Shown: positions 28,689 to 36,901, counted from the first letter of the stretch. The stretch: DNA of 64,000 bases from an uncultured bacterium (GCA_903870275.1 CAIQCK010000069.1:18601-82600), one strand, 5' to 3'. Notes: a model not told the origin generated them from the letters alone. Numbers and translations: made by a program.

Positions 28689-29699
28689 TTAATTCCCTTT
28701 CGCCTTACCGGTCGTGCACAATTCCTCCAGCATCCTCTGCGCCTCGTTCGCCTCGGAAGTTTTTTTCTGCGCGACCAAACATTCCACCAACGAACGAAGC
28801 GCGGCGGCGCGGTCGTCGTTCTTTTTCAACAGGCGGAAGTTTTCGGCGGCGCGGCGCAGGCATGTTTCCGCGGCGGGCAGATTCTGGCCGGCCGCGAGCA
28901 GGACGCGGCCTTCGCCGGCCAGCGAGGCGGCGATGCCGGGCGGATCGGCGAGCGACTCGAAGCGCGTCAGCGCCTGGCCCCACTTCTCCAGCGCGTCGGG
29001 GAGTTTGTGTTGCGCTTCGTCGAGGCGCGCACGATTGGCGAGCACGACGGCGGCGCCGGAACGGTCGCCCGTTTTCGTCATCGCTTGTTCGGCGCGGCGG
29101 AATGTTTCATCGGCTTTCACAAAGTCGCCCTGGCGTTGCTGCCACTGGCCGAGTTCGTTGTAGAAAAGGCCCTGCAATTGCGGTTGGGCGTCGGGCGTCG
29201 GCGATGCGGTGAGTTTGGCGAAACGCGCTTCCACCGCGGCGGTTTGCTTCGCCAGGGATTCGACCTGGAGCAAGGCGATCTGATTGCGCCACCATTCCTC
29301 GTTGCGGCCGAGTTGCTGGTTCAAATCGGCGGCTTGTTCGAGCAGCGGGCAGGCGCGGTCGAGTTCGCCGAGCGCGCGGTCGGCTTGCGCGAGGTTGTGC
29401 AGCGCGATGGCTTCGTTGGCGCGGTCGTTGAGGAGGCGGTAACGGTCCACGGCATTCTGCCATTCGCGGACGGCGGCGGACCAGTTTTCGGTCGCCGAAA
29501 GTTTTCGTCCCGTTTCAGCGGCACGGTTTGCTTGCGCCACCGCCACGGGCAGGACGGGCGGCGGCGGCGCGGAGGAGCAGGCGGTGTACAGAAGGCAGAA
29601 GGCAGAAAGCAGAAAGCAGAAGACGGAAGGCGAAGAAAACACTGTTGTCCTTTCCTGCCTTCTGCCTTCTGCCTTCTGCCTTCTCTCTTCTGTGCTCAT
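28689..29699 (-). CDS. TPR-like lipoprotein of an Mla-type operon
   Basis: A 336-aa protein. Its ATG overlaps the stop of the MCE gene by 4 nt (ATGA). The signal peptide is odd: the basic start (EERRQKAEGRRQE) and the hydrophobic core with lipobox (FCFLLSAFCLLYTAC, C41) are encoded by opposite arms of a GCAGAAG-type inverted repeat at 29588-29694. The mature part contains five or more tetratricopeptide-like helical pairs (WQNAVDRYRLLNDRANEAIALHNLAQADRALGELDRA and similar). As the last gene of the operon it may link the lipid transporter to the outer membrane, as accessory lipoproteins do in some MCE systems; that role is inference. Confidence 0.72.
   Translation of the reverse strand: MSTEERRQKAEGRRQERTTVFSSPSVFCFLLSAFCLLYTACSSAPPPPVLPVAVAQANRAAETGRKLSATENWSAAVREWQNAVDRYRLLNDRANEAIALHNLAQADRALGELDRACPLLEQAADLNQQLGRNEEWWRNQIALLQVESLAKQTAAVEARFAKLTASPTPDAQPQLQGLFYNELGQWQQRQGDFVKADETFRRAEQAMTKTGDRSGAAVVLANRARLDEAQHKLPDALEKWGQALTRFESLADPPGIAASLAGEGRVLLAAGQNLPAAETCLRRAAENFRLLKKNDDRAAALRSLVECLVAQKKTSEANEAQRMLEELCTTGKAKGN
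29588..29694. repeat. GCAGAAG-type inverted tandem repeat inside a lipoprotein start
   Basis: Left arm 29588-29622 is built of CAGAAGG/CAGAAAG units; right arm 29655-29694 is built of CCTTCTG units, the complement. The arms are separated by about 32 bp. The whole block lies inside the first 40 codons of the lipoprotein gene. Confidence 0.7.
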
Positions 29700-30784
29700 C
29701 GGCTTCCTCCGATGCCTGGCACGACGATGCTCTTGACCGGCTCGTTGGTGACGCCGGTGAACGAGGACTTCAGCAACCAGTTGCGCTTGAGACCCTGTAT
29801 CAACTCGTCGGTGTGGATGACGGCGTCGGAAATCTCGCCCAGGATCAGGCTGTTGGCCTGGACTTGCGCGTTGAGATTGCTGGTGATCTGCGAGACGTTT
29901 TCCAGCGAGCGTTTCAAGGCGGCGGCAACCTCGACCAGATTGGTGTTGGCGGTGACGACGGTGGTGTTGGCGGAGGTCAGGGTTGTATTGGCGGAGGCCA
30001 GCGTCGTCTGGACCTGGCGGTTGATATTCGTCGGGATGAGCCATTCGCCGAGCGAGCCGTGCGGGTCGCGCAACTGCGACGTGATCACGGCGAGGTTGGT
30101 GAGCACCGGCCGCGCGCCGAGAGCGGTGACATTGAGGTTGGTGATGGTGACGTTGGCACTTGCCAGGACGTCGTTGATGCGGTTGGTGATGCCGAGAATG
30201 CCGGGGATGGCTGCCTCGACCTTCGCGACCATCGCCTGAAGCTGGTCCGTCACGGCCGGCGACTCCACGGCCTCCAGTTCGTAACGCGAGTCTTTGGTGA
30301 TCGGTTCGTAGAGACCCTTGGCGGCATCGGCAAGCAGGAGCATGCGGCCGTCCTCCTCCTTGACGGTGGACCGGCCGTTGACGCCCTTGGTGACTTCGAG
30401 ATAACGGCCGCCGAGAAAATCCGCGGCGGCGACCTGCACTTTCGAGTCGGACCAAAGGTAGCCGTAGTAAGGCCGCTTGATGCGAAACTCGACAAAGACG
30501 TTGTAGGGATCGGCCGGCCCCATCGCTTCGACCCGCTTGATTGTGCCGACGTCGAAGCCCATCAGTTTCACCGGATCGCCGGTTTTCAACCCGTGGCCCG
30601 TGCGCAGGTAGGTGTAGTAGGTGACCTTGGGAATGAACCAGCCTTTCGCTTCCGCCGTGTGATACAGGTAATAAAAGAACCCTGTCAGCAGCAACAGCGT
30701 CGCCAGCACGACGAAAACGCCGACCGCGCGTTCCACGTGGCTGAGACGCGTGCGAAGTTCCGGTGTCAGGTCTTGGAGTGGCAT
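29696..30784 (-). CDS. mlaD: MlaD/MCE-domain phospholipid transport protein
   Basis: A 362-aa protein with one N-terminal membrane helix (residues 19-41) and an MCE domain (YTYLRTGHGLKTGDPVKLMGFDVGTIKRV..., about residues 55-140), followed by a long helical C-terminus with ASANTTLTSANTTVVTANTNL repeats that probably forms a coiled coil. In MCE systems this subunit binds lipid in the periplasm and forms a hexamer on the permease. It lies 1 nt downstream of the ATPase gene and overlaps the lipoprotein gene by 4 nt, so the four genes form one operon. Confidence 0.88.
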   Translation of the reverse strand: MPLQDLTPELRTRLSHVERAVGVFVVLATLLLLTGFFYYLYHTAEAKGWFIPKVTYYTYLRTGHGLKTGDPVKLMGFDVGTIKRVEAMGPADPYNVFVEFRIKRPYYGYLWSDSKVQVAAADFLGGRYLEVTKGVNGRSTVKEEDGRMLLLADAAKGLYEPITKDSRYELEAVESPAVTDQLQAMVAKVEAAIPGILGITNRINDVLASANVTITNLNVTALGARPVLTNLAVITSQLRDPHGSLGEWLIPTNINRQVQTTLASANTTLTSANTTVVTANTNLVEVAAALKRSLENVSQITSNLNAQVQANSLILGEISDAVIHTDELIQGLKRNWLLKSSFTGVTNEPVKSIVVPGIGGSR

Positions 30785-30785
30785 G

Positions 30786-31586
30786 TCAGTCCGAGGTGAA
30801 TTCTGCCGCGACCAGTTCGCGGAGTAAAGGCTCGTTGCAGTGTTCCAGTTCGGCGCGGCCGCCCAGCGGCAGCAGTTGTTTGTCCTTCAACAGCGCGAAC
30901 TGCCGGCCCCGGTTCATCCAGGGCCGCATGTGACCGCACGCGACGACGAGCGTCATCTTGCGGCTTTTCAGGATCGGATGCCCCGCCGCCAGGCTGCCGA
31001 TGAAATCCAGCCACCAGCGCGTCTGGCGCGGGTCCAGCCCGGCCAGCGGGTCGTCCAGCAATAACACTTCCGGCGCGAGCGCGAGCGCGCGAGCCAGGCC
31101 GACGCGCGGGTGCATGGAGCGGACGAGGTGAGCGGGCGCGCGGTCCGCCACCGCCGCCAGGCCGGTCGCCTCCAGGATTTCCTCCACGCGCTGCCGGATG
31201 TCCGCCTCGCTCCCTTCGCGGTGATAACGGAGCGGCAGCGCGACGTTGTCCGCGACGGTCAAGTGCGTGAACGGCCGCGCGCCGCCCTCGAACACCACGC
31301 CGACGCGCAGCCGTTCATGGAGCCGTTCCGCTTCGCCGAGCGACAGCAGTTCCTGGCCGAAGAGGCGGTGCACGCCCCGCAACGGTAGTTGCAGGCCCGC
31401 CGCCGTTGCCAGCAGGTCGCTCTTGCCGGAACCGGGCGGAGCTCCGAGCACCCAGAAGTCGTCGAGCAGGACGCGCCAGTTGACGTCCGCAACCACGGCG
31501 ATGTCCGGCGCGCGCGCCGAGCTGACGGCGACATCGAACATTTCGATCACCGGCGGTCGCGCGATTTTTTCAACGGTGGCGCTCAT
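30786..31586 (-). CDS. mlaF: Mla-type ABC transporter ATPase with degenerate motifs
   Basis: A 266-aa ABC ATPase between the permease and MCE genes. The Walker A is intact (GAPPGSGKSD, residues 48-57), but three other sites deviate: the Q-loop Gln is Glu (VVFEGGA, E100), the LSGGQ signature is replaced by LVRSMHPRVGLARAL (154-168), and the catalytic Glu after Walker B is Asp (LLLDDP, D179). The D-loop AGLD and an H-loop-like CGHM remain. Spacing of 3 nt to the permease gene and 1 nt to the MCE gene shows tight coupling. It probably powers lipid movement but with reduced or altered hydrolysis. Confidence 0.82.
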   Translation of the reverse strand: MSATVEKIARPPVIEMFDVAVSSARAPDIAVVADVNWRVLLDDFWVLGAPPGSGKSDLLATAAGLQLPLRGVHRLFGQELLSLGEAERLHERLRVGVVFEGGARPFTHLTVADNVALPLRYHREGSEADIRQRVEEILEATGLAAVADRAPAHLVRSMHPRVGLARALALAPEVLLLDDPLAGLDPRQTRWWLDFIGSLAAGHPILKSRKMTLVVACGHMRPWMNRGRQFALLKDKQLLPLGGRAELEHCNEPLLRELVAAEFTSD

Positions 31587-31589
31587 GGC

Positions 31590-32450
31590 TCAGATCAGCA
31601 GATAGGCGACGACGAACACGGCATCCACAAGGATGCACGCCACGACGCTGCTCACCACCGCGCGCGTGGTGGCGGCCGGGACTTCCTCGATGCGCAGGGG
31701 TTTGGCCAAGCCTTGGTAGCAGGTGACGACGGCGATGATGATGCCGAAGGCGGTGGCCTTCAGCGTCAGCATCACGAAGTCTTCCCACCGCAGCGCGCCG
31801 GCCAACTGCTGGAAATATTCCGACGGCCGCATTGGCACATTTTGCAGAAACGCGAACAGGTAGCCGCTCAACAACGCGGTGAGCACGAGATAAATGGTCA
31901 GCGCGAAAACGGACACCGCCAATCCCCACATCCGCGGCACCACCAGGTAATGGATCGGGTCAATGCCGAGCGCCTCCAGCGCCTCCACGTCGCCCTGCGC
32001 GCGGCTGGTACCCAGTTCGACGACGGTCGCGGCGCCCACGCGCGCCAGCACGACCACGGCCGTGAGCAGCGGCCCCAATTCACGCACGACCACCGTGACC
32101 ATCAGCTTGCCGATGAAGTCTTCCGCGCCCACCCGCTCCAACAGCGAGACCGTCTGGCCGATGATGATCAGGCCGAGCGCGCAACCCAAAAAGCCGATCA
32201 TTGGCAGCAGGCACACGCCGGCCCGGTAGATCTGCGCGCGCACGAGCGGGCGGATGACGCGCGGGGCAAAGTGGAAGCGGGTGACCGTGACGCCCAGCGC
32301 GATGAGCAGGAACGCGATCAACTCATGCACGCGATCCATCCAGCGGATGACGCGCCGGCCGACAAAATCCAGAGTGGCGCGGGCGAGCGGCGCGGCCGGC
32401 TTCGGTCCGGCTTCATGAAGTTGCGAAGTGCTCGGTGAGACCTGTTCCAC
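31590..32450 (-). CDS. mlaE: Mla-type ABC transporter permease
   Basis: A 286-aa integral membrane protein of the MlaE/YrbE family with about five hydrophobic segments and the hallmark sequence VVRELGPLLTAVVVLARVGAATVVELGTSRAQGDVEALEALGIDP. Initiation is probably at the GTG at 32450; no clear ribosome site is seen, and the ATG at 32339 is a shorter alternative that would still keep all helices. It is the first gene of the four-gene operon. Confidence 0.88.
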   Translation of the reverse strand: MEQVSPSTSQLHEAGPKPAAPLARATLDFVGRRVIRWMDRVHELIAFLLIALGVTVTRFHFAPRVIRPLVRAQIYRAGVCLLPMIGFLGCALGLIIIGQTVSLLERVGAEDFIGKLMVTVVVRELGPLLTAVVVLARVGAATVVELGTSRAQGDVEALEALGIDPIHYLVVPRMWGLAVSVFALTIYLVLTALLSGYLFAFLQNVPMRPSEYFQQLAGALRWEDFVMLTLKATAFGIIIAVVTCYQGLAKPLRIEEVPAATTRAVVSSVVACILVDAVFVVAYLLI

Positions 32451-32959
32451 GCGTGCAAGCTAGTTTCTCGGCGGCTTTCGGTCAAAGCTGTTTTTTGGTC
32501 AGTGGGACGGGCTTCCAAGCCCGCCCTTCTTTCCAGGTGCTGCCGCGCCTTGTCGGCCAGGATGATGCCACAGCGTTCGGAGTCATTCATCACTTCCATC
32601 AACGGCCGCAGATACGGCGAGTCGTCCCAGCGCGCGTCGTTGTGCAACGGCGCCTGTAGTTCACGCTGCCAGAAAAAACCATCCGACTCGCGGCCGAACA
32701 CAACGAGGCTTCGGGCCGCCGGCTTGTAGCCGGAGACGAACCGCATCACACGCCCGGCGTTGGCCTCAAACTCCTTCCGCTCGCGCTCGCCGGTGAGCTG
32801 CCGTTTGATCGAGCGCAACAGGTTCTTCAGCGCCGGCTCGAATCCGCGCTGGCGGTTCACCTCCCGCGTCGGGTCCACGTCGAGATAAACGCTCAGAATG
32901 GGACTGCCGGGCTTGCTGTTGCGCGCGACAACACGTTCCACTTCCTCCCTTGCCATCAT
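32318..32959 (-). pseudogene. Truncated bacterial eRF1-like (host-attachment/baeRF-type) gene
   Basis: The start is intact, with AAGGAGG upstream of 32959. The first ~145 residues look like the N-terminal domain of bacterial eRF1-related proteins (PILSVYLDVDPTREVNRQRGFEPALKNLLRSIK..., RSLVVFGRESDGFFWQRELQAPLHNDARWDDSPYLRPLMEVM, CGIILADKARQHL). At 32504-32526 a REP-like palindrome interrupts the frame, after which the translation (ERRAGLEARPTDQ...) is not family-like and runs into mlaE. Relatives are about 350-400 aa, so the C-terminal domain is missing. Family assignment by eye only. Confidence 0.5.
32504..32526. repeat. REP-like palindrome at truncation point
   Basis: CGGGCTT (32508-32514) pairs with AAGCCCG (32517-32523) around CC, with partial extension to GGG/CCC on both sides. 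It sits exactly where similarity of the eRF1-like gene ends. Confidence 0.55.
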
Positions 32960-33102
32960 TGCCCTCCTCCTTTCTCAGTTTGGAGTTTCACAAATTTTTC
33001 TAGGTCAACTTAGGACTGCCGGCGGCGCAGTCAAGCGGTGGCGCCGGATGAGGTTGGGGGGGGGGCGATCGTTTCCTTACGTCGGCGTAGGCGACCGTTA
33101 AA

Positions 33103-33163
33103 CCCGAAAACCGAATTTGGTCGTGAGGCGGACATTCCTGTCCGCCCAATTTCGGTTTTTGGG
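33103..33163. repeat. REP-like nested palindrome
   Basis: Outer arms CCCGAAAACCGAATTTGG (33103-33120) and CCAATTTCGGTTTTTGGG (33146-33163) match with two differences; the inner hairpin is GGCGGACA-TTCC-TGTCCGCC (33127-33146). Inner and outer modules recur separately at 8390-8406 and 11920-11977. A run of ten G lies at 33056-33065. Confidence 0.65.
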
Positions 33164-33215
33164 CTGAACTGAACGGATAGGAGATTGCCTTTTCAGGGGT
33201 GTCCGGAGCGGGAAT

Positions 33216-33251
33216 CGCACCTTCAAACTCCACTCGAATCGACCGTGCCAT
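33216..33251 (-). pseudogene. N-terminal remnant of a REP-associated tyrosine transposase (RAYT)
   Basis: The minus strand reads MARSIRVEFEGA from 33251, closely matching the usual start of Y1/RAYT transposases (MARPLRIEFPGA-like), then changes to unrelated sequence. Only 12 codons are recognisable, so this is a short relic; the nearby REP palindrome fits the known association of RAYTs with REPs. Confidence 0.35.
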
Positions 33252-33363
33252 ATCGCTCATCCTGAACCGTTGGCCTCAACGACGGCGGCCGGAAGTTCAG
33301 TATTCACGCCGTCCTTCTACGAGGAGACCAGGTAAAACGTCCGGTTAACCGTCGTGTGCGAAA

Positions 33364-33448
33364 TGTTGTTCAATGTTGTTCTTTTTTAGTTGACATGAAA
33401 GCGTCGAGGTGTTTTTTTAACGCCATTAGGAACAACACGTGAACAACA
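33364..33448 (+). promoter_or_regulatory. Promoter flanked by phased TGTTGTTC / GAACAACA repeats
   Basis: Two copies of TGTTGTTC (33364-33371, 33374-33381; 10 bp apart) precede a consensus -35 TTGACA (33390-33395), and two copies of its complement GAACAACA (33430-33437, 33441-33448; 11 bp apart) overlap the GTG start at 33439. The -10 is poor (T-rich 33412-33418). Spacing by one helical turn suggests cooperative protein binding to one DNA face. Confidence 0.5.
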
Positions 33449-35736
33449 CAAATAAAAACTATCGGGCATCCCTGAGCAAAGGCCGGAGCGGGTGGTGCGT
33501 CATTTTCCGGCATCCTCTACTTGACGCCCCCGGAAACCAAAAACGACGGGTGAGGCGCGGTTTGGGAACCCGCGATGAGGCCGACGCCCAGAAACTCGTG
33601 GATCAACTGAACGAAATCCTCGCATCCCCCGATCTATGGTCGCCGTCGCAGCGCCAGAAACTTGAAACCAAATATGATCGGCGAATTGTCGCGGCCTTTA
33701 TGGATGGAGTCGAACCGGATCGTTACGACCCGTGGGGAGACCGCGAGCGGGAAATTCCGCTTCCGGGCGTGGAGGAGGGCTATGCGAAAGTTCAGGCAGT
33801 CGGCACGACCGGCTCCGGAAAGACGACACTGGTACGCCAGATACTGGGCACTGATCCCACATCAGAGCGGTTCCCCTCCACGTCCGCCGCGAAAACCACC
33901 GTTTGCGACATCGAGGTCGTTCTGGCTGAGGGATCGTACAAAGCGTGCGTCTCGTTCCTCCCAAGAGACCAGGTACGTCAGTTTGTGGCGGACTGCGTTG
34001 CAGCATGCGCGTTCACTTTTGTCGAGGGAGGTCCCGAGAGCGAGGCTCTGCGCCGCCTTTTCGAGCACCCAGAACAAAAGTTCCGCCTCAATTATCTTTT
34101 GGGCCATATCGAGGACACCACGACCTCTGATGATTCTGACGATGGCAGCAATGACGACGGAAGCCTTGAGGATCACCACCCGTCTGAATGTAAGATGACT
34201 GCGGAAGAGCGCCAGCAGATGGCCAATGCGTTGCGCGGTTACCTGAACGACATACGCGCCGTCGCTGCTAGGCTTGCCGATGCGGTCGCGAAGGGGCTTG
34301 GACAACCAATCAGCGCATTGACCGCTTCGGACAAGGATGCTTTCGAGGAGCTTGCCGAAGCCGAACTGCTCAAGGACGAGGGCTATCACGAGATCGTGGA
34401 CCGCATCGTTGATGACATTGAAAGCCGGTTCGAGAGTCTCAACCAGACACAGTTGCAGAAGGGACGCGACGGCTGGCCCACAATCTGGACGATGGAATCC
34501 ACAGACCGTGCCGAGTTTATCCATTCAGCGAACCGTTTCTCCAGCAATTATGCGCCCCTCTTCGGAAAACTGCTAACGCCGCTTGTCCAGGGATTCCGCG
34601 TGCGCGGCCCCTTCAAGCCTACGTGGCACGAAGGGCCGTCGCCACGCTTGGTTCTCATGGACGGGCAAGGCATCGGCCACACCGCCGACTCGACATCCAG
34701 CGTTTCCACATCAATCACTAAGCGGTTCAAGCTGGCCGACTTGGTCCTTCTGGTTGACAACGCTGCGCAGCCCTTACAGGCTGCATCCTGCGCCGTGCTG
34801 AATTCGGTTGTGGCGAGCGGAAACACGCAGAAGCTGCTGGTCTGCTTCACCCACTTCGATGAGGTTCGAGGCGACAACCTGCTGGATACAAGAGCCCGGA
34901 AGAATCACGTCACAGGTTCGTTCGACAACGCAGTCCGCGCCATAGGTAAAACCCTCGGTCGCGAAGCTGAGACCAGCCTGAAGAGACTGGTTCCCGAGAG
35001 GTTGCTGTTTCTCTCCAGCATCCAGCATGAGTTAAAGCCAGAAAACAAGCTCAGCCGAAACGCATTCACGGGACTTCTCGGGGCTGCGGAGAAGTCGATC
35101 CTACCGCCGGAACCCGATGAATTCCAGCCCGTCTACGACGTGGCCAACCTGATTATCGCGATCCAGCGGGCAACGCACGAGTTCCATGAGAAGTGGATGG
35201 GATTGCTCGGCATGGGCACCGTTGCGGGATTCGTCGCTGAACATTGGACCCGCATCAAAGCGCTGACGCGGCGCATCGCCTATTTCGACAGTGACGAGTA
35301 CGACAATCTGAAGCCGGTCGCAGATCTGATCCAGACGCTGCAAAAGCATATCAGCTTCTACTTGGCGGTGCCGCTGAAATGGGAGCCTTTCGAGCCGAGG
35401 CAGGAACATGAAGAGAAGCGCCAGCGTGCGCTCGATACCATTCGCCAGAAGGTGTTCGGCATGCTGCACGACCTCTCTACCGAGCGGCTCATCCGCAAGC
35501 ATATCTCAGAGTGGGTCGTGGCTTACGACTACAGGAACACGGGATCGACCAAGCTCCGCGCCAAGGACATCAGGGCAATCTATGAGTCAGGAGCCCCAGT
35601 CCCGGCGGAAATGCCTGGCAAGGACGCCAACGTATTCATGCTTGACGTGCGGGTTCTGGTCAAAGACGCCGTTACAGAATCCGGCGGAAAGGTCGTCGGT
35701 TGGGATGCGAAGACAGAAACCAAAGGAGAGAATTGA
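33439..35736 (+). CDS. GTPase with integrase-type (arm DNA-binding) N-terminal domain
   Basis: A 765-aa protein starting at GTG. Residues 1-60 (NYRASLSKGRSGWCVIFRHP...KRRVRRGLGTRDEADAQKLVDQLNEIL) resemble the arm-type DNA-binding domain of tyrosine recombinases, but no recombinase catalytic residues follow. Instead there is a GTPase-like P-loop domain: G1 GTTGSGKTTL at about 121-130, a G3-like LVLMDGQG, and a G4-like FTHFD in place of [NT]KxD. Between G1 and G3 lies a large insertion of ~260 residues with an acidic DDSDDGSNDDGS stretch and long helices; the C-terminal ~220 residues are helical. This layout recalls large dynamin-like or other multidomain GTPases. GC is lower than in surrounding genes, it stands alone beside a transposase relic, and its promoter is flanked by repeats it might bind. 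Function unknown. Confidence 0.65.
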   Translation: MNNTNKNYRASLSKGRSGWCVIFRHPLLDAPGNQKRRVRRGLGTRDEADAQKLVDQLNEILASPDLWSPSQRQKLETKYDRRIVAAFMDGVEPDRYDPWGDREREIPLPGVEEGYAKVQAVGTTGSGKTTLVRQILGTDPTSERFPSTSAAKTTVCDIEVVLAEGSYKACVSFLPRDQVRQFVADCVAACAFTFVEGGPESEALRRLFEHPEQKFRLNYLLGHIEDTTTSDDSDDGSNDDGSLEDHHPSECKMTAEERQQMANALRGYLNDIRAVAARLADAVAKGLGQPISALTASDKDAFEELAEAELLKDEGYHEIVDRIVDDIESRFESLNQTQLQKGRDGWPTIWTMESTDRAEFIHSANRFSSNYAPLFGKLLTPLVQGFRVRGPFKPTWHEGPSPRLVLMDGQGIGHTADSTSSVSTSITKRFKLADLVLLVDNAAQPLQAASCAVLNSVVASGNTQKLLVCFTHFDEVRGDNLLDTRARKNHVTGSFDNAVRAIGKTLGREAETSLKRLVPERLLFLSSIQHELKPENKLSRNAFTGLLGAAEKSILPPEPDEFQPVYDVANLIIAIQRATHEFHEKWMGLLGMGTVAGFVAEHWTRIKALTRRIAYFDSDEYDNLKPVADLIQTLQKHISFYLAVPLKWEPFEPRQEHEEKRQRALDTIRQKVFGMLHDLSTERLIRKHISEWVVAYDYRNTGSTKLRAKDIRAIYESGAPVPAEMPGKDANVFMLDVRVLVKDAVTESGGKVVGWDAKTETKGEN

Positions 35737-35809
35737 CCCGCTTGAAAACACGCAGCGCGCAGCCGCGGGATCGCGGTGCGCGCTGCGCAGGTTAAGGATG
35801 GGTTCGCGG

Positions 35810-36901
35810 CTACGCCGTGACGACGGCTTTCAGGACGTTGCCGCCGCGGCTCGCGACGGCCTTGATCGTCTCTTCGAGCTTGGCCAGCGGCGCGCGGTGC
35901 GTGATGAGCGAGCTGGTGTCCACCAGCTTGTTGGCGACGGCGCTAACCGCGGTCGGCCAGGTGAACGGCGCCAGCCACGAGAAGCGGATGGTCTTGTCCC
36001 AGAAGATGCTCTTGAGCGCCGGGACACGGATGACGGCCTTGTCGCTCGGCAGACCGAAATAAACGATGGTCGAGCGGCGGCCGGAAATGGTCAGCGCGGC
36101 TTCCATCGCCTCGACGGCGCCGGTCGGCGTGATCACGCGGTCGGCCATGAAGCCGTTGGTCAGCTTGCGGATCTCCGCCTCGAGGTCGGGCACGAAATAC
36201 TTCGATGCCTTGTCCACGACGTTGATGAGGTAGTCCGCGCCGAACTTCCTGCCCGCCTCGAGGCGGTAGTCATCGCCAGGGCCGCCGACGAGCGCGACCT
36301 TGCCGGCGCCGCAGCTTTTCGCGAGCTGGAGCATCATCAGACCGATGGCGCCGGGGCCCATGATGACAACGAAGTTGCCCGGTTGAACCTGGAGATTCTG
36401 GATGCCGTAGGTGACGCAGGCCAGGGGCTCGGTGAGCGCGCCCGCCTCGAAGCTGACATCGTCGGGCAGTTTGACGAGGCCGGTGTATTTGCTGGCGCAA
36501 TACTCCGCGAAGCCGCCGTTGACGGAGACGCCGATGACGGATTTGCATTCGCAGAGGTTCGTCTGGCCCTTGGCGCAGATGGGGCAGGCGTTGCAATGCT
36601 GGACGGGATTGACGACGACGCGGTCGCCTTCCTTGTAAAGCTTCGCCTTTGCCGCCACCGCGCCGACCGCGACGACCTCGGCGGTGAACTCGTGGCCGAG
36701 CACGAGCGGACCTTTGCCGTTGGGCGTCTCCAACGGGCTGTTGCCAAAATAGTAGGCAACGTCGGAGCCGCAGATGCCGCAGGCTTTCACGCGCACGAGC
36801 ACTTCATCGTCGCTGATCTCCGGAACGGGGATGTCCTCGAACCGCATCTTTTCCTTCTCGTAGAAAACCTGCGCCTTCATCTTCTTCGGTAGCTTTGCCA
36901 T
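35810..36901 (-). CDS. Zinc-dependent alcohol/polyol dehydrogenase (MDR family)
   Basis: A 363-aa medium-chain dehydrogenase. Catalytic zinc ligands are visible in CGICGSD and GHEF, and the structural zinc loop is complete (CNACPICAKGQTNLCE). The Rossmann part contains VVIMGPGAIGLMMLQLAKSCGA. The sequence is nearest in style to sorbitol or threonine dehydrogenases, so it likely oxidises a sugar alcohol with NAD. Start at 36901 (MAKLPKKMKAQVF). It follows the mannose-6-phosphate-isomerase-like gene by 55 nt in the same orientation, pointing to a two-gene sugar operon. Confidence 0.88.
   Translation of the reverse strand: MAKLPKKMKAQVFYEKEKMRFEDIPVPEISDDEVLVRVKACGICGSDVAYYFGNSPLETPNGKGPLVLGHEFTAEVVAVGAVAAKAKLYKEGDRVVVNPVQHCNACPICAKGQTNLCECKSVIGVSVNGGFAEYCASKYTGLVKLPDDVSFEAGALTEPLACVTYGIQNLQVQPGNFVVIMGPGAIGLMMLQLAKSCGAGKVALVGGPGDDYRLEAGRKFGADYLINVVDKASKYFVPDLEAEIRKLTNGFMADRVITPTGAVEAMEAALTISGRRSTIVYFGLPSDKAVIRVPALKSIFWDKTIRFSWLAPFTWPTAVSAVANKLVDTSSLITHRAPLAKLEETIKAVASRGGNVLKAVVTA

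Noticed and set aside
29007..30239. 410-codon plus-strand frame across the lipoprotein and MCE genes
   Set aside because: Runs antisense to two well-supported operon genes and only exists because of the symmetric repeat at 29588-29694.
33180..33260. A tRNA-like 3' half (GGTGCGATTCCCGC...)
   Set aside because: The T-loop does not fit (no TTCRANY) and no anticodon arm is found; the minus strand instead reads a transposase N-terminus.
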